In this document: positions 1 through 10,330 of the stretch, piece by piece
Position numbering within the stretch: the stretch's first letter is position 1
How the letters are laid out: every line of letters begins with the position of its first letter
Origin: Otis tarda
Lineage: Eukaryota; Chordata; Aves; Otidiformes; Otididae
Assembly: GCA_026413225.1 (NCBI GenBank)
Contig: CM048554.1
Span: 68,936,463 to 69,000,462 of the forward strand
DNA: 64,000 bases
Direction of reading: 5' to 3'
The notes under the pieces: generated by a model
Told to the model about the DNA's origin: nothing
Databases searched by the model: none
The model's input: only the letters and a program-made list of their open reading frames with translations
Translations under genes and position numbers: made by a program

Positions 1-817
1 AAATCTCTTTGTGAATGGTAGATAAACTGGTCACAGTCAGACCCTGAAAAGTCCTGAGGGGTCTGTGAGTATTAGGTTGGGAGAAAGAAGAGCTAAATTG
101 AGGCAAAGTTACACAATTTACCAAAAGTCAGCCTCCAGAGCACCCTGGGTCCTCCAGGCTCGCCTGCTAATCTTCCCCACCAGCCATTAAATCTCTGAAA
201 GGGATTATGCAGCAAGGTGCCGGTGACAAGACAGACTGGATTTGACCTCTAAGGACCTTCCGATGTGACATTCCTAAATCAATTACCCTCATTTTCCAGC
301 ATGCCGGGAACACCATGAGTGAATTCTGCAGTTGGATTATTTTCCTCTGGATAATCTTCTTTTCAGCAATGCCTAAAACTGCAGTTGATTTTCTGATCTA
401 TAAAGGGCTCCAAGGCAGTTCCGATGCTGTTATGCATTTGCATAGGACAGCACAGAGTGCATTAACTGGGTTTTTACTTTGCTACTCCACTAAGCATCAT
501 TTCAGAAATCATGATTAAACCATCATCAAGAACACAGCTTTCTTCAGTGGGAAAACACACAGATATTAAAGGCAACATGAATTATTTTAAGCATTACACT
601 TCTGCCAACAAACTCCACATTTTCCGCATGAAAGACCGCTCCTCCAGAGACTTAGAGTCAGCCAGTGTCCTCTCAAACAAAAGGGACAGATTGCTACTTC
701 TCTGATGAGGAAATCTGATCTAAACAATGCATATTGCTGCTTGGGTTTTTGTTGTTGTTGTTGTTTTTCTTTGTTTTCAATTTCAGATACATTCCTAAAT
801 CAAGCTGACTGTATTCA

Positions 818-931
818 AACTGAAAACCTGTTAAAGTTTTTAAACAGAAACAGCTTTGCAACATTTAATCCTTTTGAACTTTTGGTAATTTTTTTTTTTT
901 ATTACACAAAGTGCTAAGTCTCAAAGACGAA
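818..931. repeat. Imperfect repeat, copy 1 (pairs with 2753-2870)
   Basis: The two copies share, in order, CTGAAAACCTG, a matching spacer, CCTTTTGAACTT, TGGTAA, a long T-run, TTACACA, then CTAAG and CTCAAAGA. Either a diverged local duplication or two copies of one old dispersed element; on the minus strand the T-run is an A-run. Confidence 0.6.
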
Positions 932-2752
932 AGGCAACTTTATTTCTACCCTATACTGCCTTTCCACTCATGCTTCCCAGAAACTCCTCTAATCTAGCTG
1001 ACATGGAGAAGGCTTTTCTCTCTTCCCAGGATGAGTTACAGGGTCCTTCCATAGCACAAAGGAGAGATATACGACTTCTTGTTCTTCTCAAAGAAATATC
1101 ACTTTCTTGTTCTTTTTTTTAAAAAAGGAAGATAGGGGAAGAACACACTGGACTGTTATTTGATGGTATTTTGTTTCCTTTTTCCCTGAACACATTTATC
1201 AAGCAACTGAAATTCTGCCTGGTCACAACCCCACAGAATTGCTCTGTGAATCTTCCTCCTCAAGATCAGGATCCTTGCTGCAGGCATCCCCACTGCTGCA
1301 TCTGCATCCCTGCCCCATCTTTTATGTACAGGGGTAAGTATCCATATGGCTGCCTGCCAAGCAGACCTTTTAATAGTTGCTGGGTTAAGCTCTGTGGAGT
1401 GCTCAGCAATAGTAGCAGCTTCCTTGAAGAGGGCATCCCTGCATACACATCCACAGCTGGGCAATGCTAAACCTACTTCCTGGAGCATATATCTGGTTCC
1501 CCGGCCAGGCAGCTGTATCGGCCACCAGGTGCTGGATCATCCTCCCAAGAGTCCAGCCTAAACCTGCAGAAAAAGTTCTTCACTATGGTTTTAGCTACTG
1601 GACCACATAACTTCCATTAGATCACTGTAAACTGCAGGCATCTGCAGAAGTTAGAGAAGACCACCCTGACATCACACCACTTTGCAATTTCCAGCTTCAA
1701 AGCAAGATAATATTCTGACACAGGTGGCAAATATTAAGGTGGCAAACGAGCGCTGACAAAATACTCTAAAAAACTTACTGGGAATTTCAAGTCCACCACA
1801 TTAACTACAAACTAAAACATTCTGGGTTCGGTGCAGGAAGTCTCAAGAAGGCTTAATAAGTGTTTCAGCGTTACAGGAGATACACAAAACACAGCTCTGC
1901 TTCTCCCATCCATCAGTTCCCATGTTAAATCCTTCCCTGCTATCTAAACATAATGAAGGTGGTCTGTGAGTTTACTATTAGTCAGAATAAATGCAACCAG
2001 CACTAGCAAATGCTATGTAGGCTACCAATGCCTGGAGAGGAGCACAGGCTTCACTTCAGCCAGCAAGTGCAATTTCCAAGCAGTGAAATGTTCCCTGGTC
2101 AGAACAACCCAACAACTATTTATAGTGCACAGGGGTAGCTGTAGCCATCCATCCCATGAGGGAGCACAGACTGCCCCAGCACTGCTCCCAGCCCCAACAG
2201 GTGTCAAAATTCATTCCATCACCAAACCAGCACCACCGAGCACGTCCCAGAAGTTTCTGTCGAATAAAAACACAAAGGTGGTAAGCAAAGGGTTTATTTG
2301 GCTTTGGTTTTCCCACATACCTCTATTTCTCCCACTGCTTTCTGGATTTAGGGCATGCCTACACTAGAGGCAGAAAACAATGCACATGTGTTTTGTGATG
2401 CTAAACTAGCTACTTAAAAACACTGGCGAAGAGAGAGCTTTGCTTTCAAGCTGCTGATTTCGGTTTGAAACAGCACTTCTGACTGCCAAAACAGAGATGA
2501 AGATACAAGTAGCCCACAGCGAGCAGCTATCCACCCAGGATGCGCAACTATCTGCTCAGGGCGGAAAAGCTGTCGTGTTTAGCTGGGTTTTTTCCCCCAA
2601 AGCTCTTTACTGTTGCAACCGGGATTCTTCACTAACAGTCACACAGACCCCCTAACTATTTCAATCTTGGATAACTGGCGGTAATACCAAAGGCCAAACG
2701 CCTGCACGCTCAAGCAGCATCACGGGCGCAGAGTGGTGCGGAGCAGGGGGGC

Positions 2753-2870
2753 GCTGAAAACCTGCTAAAATTTTCAAGCACACAAACACCTTTTCAACAC
2801 TTACTCCTTTTGAACTTCTGGTAAGTTTTTTTTTTTTTTTTTTGTTACACAGAGTCCTAAGCCTCAAAGA
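2753..2870. repeat. Imperfect repeat, copy 2 (pairs with 818-931)
   Basis: Second copy of the intronic repeat, same orientation, about 1.9 kb from copy 1. The T-run is longer here (about 18). The right flank diverges after CTCAAAGA. Confidence 0.6.
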
Positions 2871-3255
2871 TCTCAAAGATCAAAACCCCTAGCAGTCACC
2901 CACGCTCCACTCTGCTCCTCATCATTATCTGCACCTCTCTTTAAAGGAAACTGGAAAAAAAAAATCTTTACAAGACGGGAAGAGCCTGAAAATACAAACG
3001 CGACAGACCGCGTACCAACGCGCAGCCCAACGCTTCGGGAACAACCGGTCACTAAACCAGCAGTTCACACGCCGGCGGCTGCCAAACACGTCCCGCACGG
3101 GATGGGAAGGGTTTCCCACGCCACGGCACCGGAGTTCCACTCGCCAAGAGCCAACAGCCCAGGGCCAACAGCCGCCGGCCCGGCCCGCCGCTCCACCGTC
3201 CGACGGTTCCACCCCCCCGCCTCCATCCCCACCACCGGTGGCTGCCGGGCCGTAC

Positions 3256-3900
3256 CTGGGAGCTGAGGTACCGCTTGAGGCACTCCTCGCACACTGCCTT
3301 CTTGCAGCAGGACAGGGGCTTGACGGGCTTCTCCTCCAGGCACACCCGGCAGCTCAGCACCAGCAGCGGCCCGAACTCCCCGGCGATCAGCCCGGAGAAG
3401 GGCTCGGGCAGCAGGTACAAGTCCACCACCTCGATGCTGCCGCCCGCCGACAGTGGGTCGCCGCCCGCCGCCACCCCGCGCCGCGTCGGGGGCTGCCCCA
3501 CACCTGGGCCGCCGCCTGGGGAAGCGGGGGCCGCCGCCGGCCGGTCGTTCTCCACGCAATAGACGGTGCAGTACACGTGCCGCCGGGGGGGTGGGCGGCG
3601 GCGGCCTCTGCCCCCCTCCGGCCCCTCCTCCGCCGGCTCCCCCGCGGTCGGCGACTCCTCCGGCCCGGCCGACGCCTCCTCCTCCTCCTCCTCTTCGGCC
3701 CCTCGCCGCTCGGGGCTGGCAGCGGGCGGCGGCTCCCCGCTTCGCCCCGGCCCGGCCGCCCCGCCGCCCGGGGCCGCCTCTCGCGGTAGAGGCGGCTCGT
3801 CCGGGCCGAGCTCCCGCGGGGCGCCGGCCGGGCTCGGCGGCTCGGCGGCAGCGGTAGCAGCCGCCCGCGGGGCGCTCAGCGAGCTCTGCTGCTCCCCCAT
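3256..3900 (-). CDS. RNF217: RNF217 exon 1 (N-terminal 215 residues, RBR-type E3 ubiquitin ligase)
   Basis: RNF217 is a RING-between-RING ubiquitin ligase with C-terminal membrane segments. This exon encodes residues 1-215 and then splices. Residues 1-100 are Ala/Pro/Gly-rich and low in complexity, with a run of seven Glu at 69-75. Residues 108-116 (HVYCTVYCV) and 155-182 are more ordered. RING1 begins at 184: C184-x2-C187, C198/C199, C204-x2-C207, followed by LKRYLSSQ. The segment LSCRVCLEEKPVKPL is characteristic of RNF217. The ATG at 3900-3898 has G at -3 and +4. The exon ends CCCAG|GTACGG, a good donor in phase 0; reading on past it gives 67 residues of intron translation. The rest of RING1, the IBR, RING2 and the membrane segments must lie on exons left of position 1. 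The gene is identified confidently; the start codon is slightly less certain. Confidence 0.93.
3677..3700. repeat. (CTC)n trinucleotide run inside RNF217 coding sequence
   Basis: A short CTC/GAG repeat that encodes the poly-glutamate run at residues 69-75. Such runs commonly vary in length between individuals and species. Confidence 0.75.
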
Positions 3901-4499
3901 CGCCGCCCGCCGCCGCTCCTTCCCATCCAGCCGCCTCCCGGCCCCGCTTCTGCTTCCGGGTCCCGAGCCCCGCGCGCCGCGGCCCGCCGAGCCGAGCTCC
4001 GCACCGCCCGCCCGCGGGCACCGGCCGCCGCCCCCGCCCAGGCCTCCTCCCCGCGGGGCTGCGGGGCAAGGAGGGAGCGGCGAGCGCCGCTCGGGTCAGC
4101 ACCACGCCCCGGGTCTCGGCCGGAGCTCGACCCCCATTACCGGGGAGGACGCGGGCAGCCGCCCCTGGTGCCGCGGGGCAGCGCGCCCAGCCGCGCCTCG
4201 CAGCCGCCCCGGCCCGCCCCGCACGGCACCGCCCCCTGCTTGCGGCGGCCGCCCCGCCGGGCCTGCCCGCCCGCCGCCCCGCTCTGACGCAGCGCTGCTT
4301 GGCCTCGCCCCTCATTCAACCGTAAACACCGCGTGGCTGCCCGCACGCCCCGGCCCGGCCCGGCCCCGGCCCGTCCTCCCCGCCCTGTGCCCGCCCCGCT
4401 ACGCTCCCGCGCTTCTGTCCTGCGTGGGCCGCGTCTACCGCCGCTCCCCTGAAACCGTCTTCTGCTGGAAAGCACGGGGAGGGAAGTAAGAGGGGGGCG

Positions 4500-4864
4500 T
4501 TGGGAAGCAAACATCGGTTTAAATTTCAGAGCGCCGTTGTGCTCCCCAAGTTACATCTTCTGCACACACGGTGAGCATCGCAGTAAAAACTGTCCCCAAA
4601 GGACACAACCCAGCAATCAGAAGCAGTGCCGCAATAAGAGCTACACACCTAAAACTGGGCGATACAGTGACATTCACAAAAATAATGTAGACAGTTAAAA
4701 CCAGGTGGATCCACACAGGTCCACAATGGTAGCTGGTTGTTCAGGTACTGGCAATTAAGGGTGTTAGAGGAACAACGTCCACGCGTTCTGCTCAGAAGGT
4801 CTGCCAGTATGCTGGTGCCTCTGCTGGAGGACAGTATCTCCAGACTTTGACAATTTTTTTTTTT
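4500..4864. other. Non-coding spacer upstream of the RNF217 island
   Basis: Unique-looking sequence between the CpG island and the first CR1 copy. No gene or splice structure is supported. Confidence 0.5.
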
Positions 4865-5053
4865 AACAATGAGGGTGGTGGAACACTGGAACAGGTTGCC
4901 CAGAGAGGTGGTGGAAGCCCCATCCCTGGAAACATTCAAGGCCAGGTTGGATGGGGCTCTCAGCAACCTGATCTAGTCAAGGATGTCCCTGCTCCTTGCA
5001 GGGGGCTGGACTAGATGGCCTTTAAAGGTCCCTTCCAACCCAAACCATTCTGT
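4865..5053 (+). mobile_element. CR1 retroposon, 5'-truncated 3' end
   Basis: Reads as the CR1 3' terminal region in plus orientation: GAGGGTGGTGGAACACTGGAAC, then CAGAGAGGTGGTGGAAGCCC, then GGGCTGGACTAGATGGCC, ending TTCCAACCCAAACCATTCTG. A poly(T) stretch lies just left of it. Short open frames across it are translations of the repeat. Confidence 0.92.
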
Positions 5054-8000
5054 AATTTTGTAATCATCAGTTCTGATCCTGCAGCAACTGAGTAACTTAA
5101 CAGAGACTGTGCAGCTTCCATCCCCAATGTTTGTCTTAGAGCATTAATCGGAAGTTAACCAGTTGCTCTGCATGAGAGGGCGTGGGGCTGGGCAAACTGG
5201 GGTGAGAGGAGGAGGAGGAGATCTGCAAGTGGGGAGATGACAGTAGAAGACACAAGCAGTGCCTACGTGTTGTCACCTCAGCCCCAGTGAGCCCATTAGC
5301 TCATGCTCACATAGGCCCCATAGAAGCCAGAGCAGCTCAGTTGGCTCCACGCTTGAGCTCAGCAGCCCTCCAGCCATCCCAGAGCGTGGGGTGCCAAGGA
5401 CACTGGAGTTAGCCCAGCCCAGCTCTGGAGGGCCCTGCATGGGACTGAAGTACGTGCGCTATGGAGACAAGCTGAGGCTCCCAGAAAGCCACACAGGGAA
5501 CTGGCCCTGCCCTGCTGAAGCCTTGAAATGGAGGTACCTCAGGCTCTTCTGTGTGGCAACTGGCAACATTGGCTGGCTTGGGGGCTCTTTGGCTTGAAAA
5601 TGCTGTTATTGCTCCCAGACCCAAGCTGACCTGAAAGTCCATGTGAATTAATTTGTGCAGTCAGACTGTAGTTACCCCTGCAGGAAAATCAGGTAGAGGA
5701 ATGATTTCTTTTAAACAATACCTTTATTTATCCTTCCTTATTTGAGCCTCAAGAATTTACACTCCCAGCACTTTCTTTGAAAATACAAAGTGCAAAACTT
5801 CTAATGAATGAAGAAACATCAGAGTTACCTACAACCATACCATTCAAGAAGCTGGCGCTCAAAGAAAAACCCTAGAAAGACAACATCACTGCAAGAGGAA
5901 GCACTATTTCTTGGCTGCTAACTTAATTCAGAAACGTGCTGGCTAGAGCGCAGCGGGGGAAAAATGGTCCTGGGGAATTCAGGAGGGCAATGCTCATCAT
6001 ACTCGGCTGAGGGGAAGCGTTAGGCGAATGTGCGTATATATTCTGTCATGCGTATTAAGTGCTTAAAAGTAGGAAATTATATAATTGTAGACCAAAAGAT
6101 GTACTGGACTGAGGTAAACACAAAATGATGACAATGTCAATCCTGTATGTACTAATCACCTCTCCCACTATGCCTTCACACGAATTCATATTCAAACAAG
6201 CTCAAGGAAGAAGAATTCTTTTTAAAAAAAGACTACCCTAAACCCTCATGAGCCCCCAACAATCTGACAAAAATGGGATGCGGTGTTGCATGGCGCTCAC
6301 TTATTCCCCAAGAGAGCTGGCGAGAGAACAAGCAGCCTGCGAGGGGTGCTGGTTCTGCTGCTCACTCCGCTGCTGGGAGGTGCCTGGGCACACAGGAGCC
6401 CGTACAGCACCGAGCGCCTGGTTCCCAAACGGGCGGCTCTGTTGCTGATTGCCAGCCTACATGATGCATCTGGGGCTGGCGGTTGCCCAGGTTTTGAGAA
6501 ACCATGAGTCAGATTTGCATCCAGAATGACTCTGTTGCTAAAACCTCCTTGTTTTAAAATGCAATTTTAGATCCACACATTTTACACTTTCTGTAGAGCA
6601 TGTCTAAGCTTTAAATAAAACCTTACGGAAGATACTAAAAAGATAGCAGCACTACAGGATTTGCATATAATAACAGATTCAAATAAATAATCCTACAGAG
6701 ATAAACCTTTTTCTCGCCAAAGTGTTTAGTTTACAAGAACTTCATTGTATTTGAGCACAGTTGTGTGGAACTGAATCTAGTTGCTCGAAAGATTACTTTT
6801 CTCTCTGTGATATACTGCCAAGTCAAACTCCACAGAGATTCACACATTTGAGCTCTGCAAATGAAGTATGCGGAGGCAGCTGGCAGGGCACTCATTCTCT
6901 CAGAGGGATCCCCAGGTTTGGAAAGCTCTATCTACCGTCGTCCACCAGAGCCTGGATTTGCTTACCTCTGGGCATGCAGCAAAATCCGTCATTGTTTTCT
7001 TCTTTGTTAAGACTGTTGGGAGGGTTTGGTTTAAACAAGAATTTACAAAGTATTGCCTGGGAATTTCCATCCTTCTCTATTTCCCTCAGTTCCCTCTTTC
7101 TCTTCCTCCCTTCCTTTCTCTCCTTTAATCAAAGAGGACAAGCTTACCTAAAACTTCAGCAAAATGAAGTCCTAGGTTATGCAGCGTATAAGCAAACTGC
7201 GGAATTCATTACTACGCACAGTCACTGAAGAAGGTCTATAGTGAATTTAAAATCTGATTGGACACTCTTAGCAATACAGCAGAGCTGAAGCAGGCTGTGC
7301 TGTCTGTACCAGCTATGTGTGTATATCTCTGTGTGTGTGTGAGCCTGTGTGTATACATATATATAAAGGGAGTACTCAGTTTCCCAGGGCTGTAGTTCTT
7401 GAGACTTCATGAAAATTACTTTTGCTGAAAATAATTAATATTTTTAGGATGAGTAATTAACATTCGTTCTTCTGGGCTTATGCTGATGGCCTCTGAGGAA
7501 ATTTGAAGACTGATTTTCCTATGTATACCAGTAAGTAACAGGCAGCATTGTACTGGATCATTGGTTGTAGGAGTTATTTTGGGAGGGGGGATTCTTTTTT
7601 ATCTTGCTATTAAGTGTTTTTTCAAAATATTTTAAATTTTCATTTTCTGTTTTGCCTACCATTGCAAATGTATTCTGAGTATTTTATGACATGTGTTTGT
7701 ATTTATTTTGAAAATGAAATAAAAATTCAAGTTCTCATGTTTGCCCCTCAACATTTGTAGTTCTCTGTACACTTCACATATAATGTATTGTCTTACATTC
7801 TCCAGAATACATCCTATATATACTACTTACACTCCAGACATGGTCCTGCTTTCAAAAGTTACAAACTGGCTATGCTGGCTTGACAGTTTTCACCAAAAAA
7901 TATCTGCAAGCTTCTGTGACAAAAGCTTGTGGCAATGGTGTAGCAGTAATGACAACAGTTTTCTGGGACTGCCCAGTGAGAACAGAACTGTTAAAGCTTC

Positions 8001-8152
8001 TATTTCGTGTAGAGTTCTGAATTTAGGTGGGATAGATGAGCACAACTTATTTGGTGGTGAAGAAGATGTAGTTGTATAACTCACCTAAAAAATCTTCCTA
8101 GCATCTGAATTATAGTACTCAAAATAAAGTATTTTTGACAGTACTTGGTTTT
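5054..8152. other. Non-coding spacer
   Basis: Mostly AT-rich. A GC-richer patch at about 6270-6500 is open in all three plus frames; one frame (6283-6507) starts with a signal-peptide-like leucine stretch (VLVLLLTPLLGGAWA), but no splice context supports a gene. A pyrimidine-rich run lies at 7070-7130 and a TG/TA-rich run at 7316-7366. I see no coding exon. Confidence 0.5.
7316..7366. repeat. TG/TA-rich imperfect microsatellite
   Basis: Interrupted TGTG and TATA dinucleotide runs. The tyrosine/threonine-rich minus-strand open frame here is a by-product. Confidence 0.75.
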
Positions 8153-8338
8153 ATAGAATCATAGAATGGTTAGGGTTGGAAGGGACCTTCAAAGGTCACC
8201 TAGTCCAATCCCCCCTGCAAAGAGCAGGGACATCTCCAACCAGATCAGGTTGCTCAGAGCCCCCCGTCCAGCCTGGCCTTGAATGTTTCCAGGGATGGGG
8301 CATCCACCACCTCTCTGGGCAACCTGGTCCAGTGTTTT
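8153..8338 (-). mobile_element. CR1 retroposon, 3' end fragment
   Basis: Minus-orientation CR1 starting ATAGAATCATAGAATGG and continuing through GTTGGAAGGGACCTTCAAAGG, CCTGGCCTTGAATGTTTCC and CTCTCTGGGCAACCTGGTCC. About 185 bp, strongly 5'-truncated. Confidence 0.93.
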
Positions 8339-10185
8339 AATAGTTATGCAGTATGTTTCTGCAGCTAGAAGGAAAATACAGTTCTCTCTTTGGGTTTCTG
8401 TTCATCTTTTGAGGTGAAAGAGTCATGTATGTTCTACAGAAAGTATAGATTAGAAAAGGGCATGCAGCAGAATGATTTCTTATGAACGTCCTAATTCACA
8501 TCCTAATTCAATCAGGAAGAATGACTGTATGCCTAGTTTAATAGTTACAATATTTATTTTGAAAACAGTCTGTGCCATTATTTTTATCTAGCACTATGGA
8601 AACAACCTTCAAAATATAACTATGTATCTTGAAAGTCTCTTCAGAAATTCCAATAAATAGCTTTTGCATAAGGGTTCATTAGAAACCTTTGTGAGAACAT
8701 AGTCACTGTCATATCACTGGAATTACAAGATAAGATATGTTCATGTATGTGAGTTTCTTCAAGCAGAGAAAGCATTGCCTAAATGAATCAAACCTTTTGT
8801 TTGAATCAAACCTGTGTGCTTACTATCCACATCTGGGCTCGTGCATGCTTCTTCAAAATCCTCCTTTACACTTAAGACACTTTTTTTCTTAGTTCTCTGC
8901 CTGCATCACTAATTTTTAGTATCTTTCTCTTTTTTTTTCCTATCACATCTTTCTCTTCCTAAAAATACCAGAAAGCTCTGTGTTTAGCCTAAAGCTTTGT
9001 AGATAGACTCATGACCATGTTTCTGTTCCTGATCCAAAATCCAATTTCCCACTGAGGGCTAGGCTCACCAGCAGCTTAAGCTGATGGAAACGACTTCCTC
9101 TTCCTCCTCACTCAAATATTTTATTCTTCCTTGACTTTTCATAGGGCAGCAGTATATATTTTTAAGTTCTTGAGTTTAAAACTGAGAGACTGAGCTGGGA
9201 ATCTCATGACTGCAGATTGCTTCCCCAGGTGGGCTTATTCGCCGCTAGTCCCAGAACCACACCTGAATCAAGCTGCTCTCCATGTATCCCACAGTCACCT
9301 ATTTTCTCCTTACCAGCAGACAACACCCCCAGTCATTTGTCAGCATTAATCTGGAATGAAATGCTTCGGTGCACAGCCTGGATGCGATGCAGTCATTTTG
9401 AGGAAGCTAAAGTTGTTTACCACCGTCAGCAGCAATACAGGCATGAAGCTGTTCCAGACTACATCAGCATTTTTAGACTTTCCCAAAGAAGGAATCCTTC
9501 ATTACTGCATTATTTTTATTAATGTGCCATTGAAGCTATTTCTATAGGTATAGCTGGCCACAGGATTACCTGACAACAGCACAGCGAGAGTAAATTCTGC
9601 TGAAGGGCAAATATATTTTATAGCTATTATTGTTTTAGTTAACTATGCAGAATGACACACAAATAGAATGTTTTGTAAAATAAAGACTTAGCAGCTACGT
9701 TTTCAACATTATTGTGAGTAATTCTCTGATGTGCAAATTGCTGTCTTCTCCTTCTTAGCTTCAGGCCTGAAAAGGAGTTGAACATTTGTTAAAACAATTG
9801 TCTATCCTTATTAGAGGATTATCAAATTATGCTTTTATCATTTTGTACTAGAAGGTTTTTTTTACAGTGTTAATAATTTAAAAGGATTTCAGAAAATAAT
9901 GAAATTAAGTAATTAACCTGATCAGACAGTGAGGATACATAGAGCTATTCAAATCAGCTGTTTTTTAATTATGTTTCTTTCCTTCTTAAAGCCAAATTTC
10001 AGAATGGTTTTGAAGGCTTCCTTATGCTCGTCTCTGTAATTCAACAAACCCCGCTGCTATCGACCGAGACTCCCATTATGCGCTTTGTGACTCTGCTGAG
10101 ATTTATCGCTGCTGCGAGGAGCCACTGTAACAAACGGGGCCGCCTTTGCGAGTCGTGCAGGGATAGGCACCACAATCCTGCAGCA
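8339..10185. other. Non-coding spacer
   Basis: AT-rich unique-looking sequence. A small CpG-containing patch begins near 10025 and runs into the MIR-like element. The 9217-9522 plus open frame has no recognisable domain or splice support. Confidence 0.5.
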
Positions 10186-10189
10186 AGGG

Positions 10190-10330
10190 CACTGGAGTGG
10201 GGGCCTGGGGGCCCCCTTTCCAGTCTCAGTTCCGTGACTGACCAGCCGTGTGACCTTGGGCGAGATACTCCTGTATCTCTGCTTCCCCTTCTACCCTTTG
10301 TCTCAATTATTTAGACTGTAAGCCGTGCGT
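10190..10330 (+). mobile_element. MIR-like SINE, diverged
   Basis: The segment CCGTGTGACCTTGGGCGAGA, followed by a pyrimidine-rich CTCTGCTTCCCC stretch and TCTCAATTATTTAGACTGTAAG, matches the order of the MIR-type core (GTGTGACCTTGGGCAAGTCAC... CTC...). Ancient amniote SINE relics of this type persist in bird genomes. Confidence 0.6.

Larger units (their letters stand above)
1..3255 (-). other. RNF217: RNF217 intron 1 (5' part)
   Basis: This sequence follows the phase-0 donor at 3255/3254 and runs off the left edge. No further RBR exon is seen: no Cys/His-rich open segment with splice sites was found on the minus strand. The few short open frames look random. It holds poly(T) runs at about 889-900 and 2827-2843, inside an imperfect duplicated segment listed separately. 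The final 250 bases belong to the CpG island. Confidence 0.8.
3000..4490. promoter_or_regulatory. RNF217: CpG island / RNF217 promoter and 5'UTR
   Basis: GC content and CpG density rise sharply at about 3000 and fall at about 4490, against AT-rich flanks. The island covers exon 1, the 5'UTR (minus strand, above 3900) and the upstream promoter. GC-box cores (CCCGCCCC/CCCCGCCC) are visible near 4032, 4213 and 4391. No TATA box is obvious, so dispersed initiation typical of CpG-island promoters is expected. The long open frames on both strands here (up to 416 codons) come from stop-poor GC-rich sequence. The island extends about 590 bp beyond the start codon, enough to support divergent transcription to the right; this is inference. 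Confidence 0.8.

Noticed and set aside
3065-4315. A 416-codon minus-strand frame and long plus-strand frames (3566-4489, 3238-3789) over the CpG island
   Set aside because: Arg/Ala/Gly/Pro-only translations of stop-poor GC-rich DNA overlapping the genuine RNF217 frame; no domain or start context.
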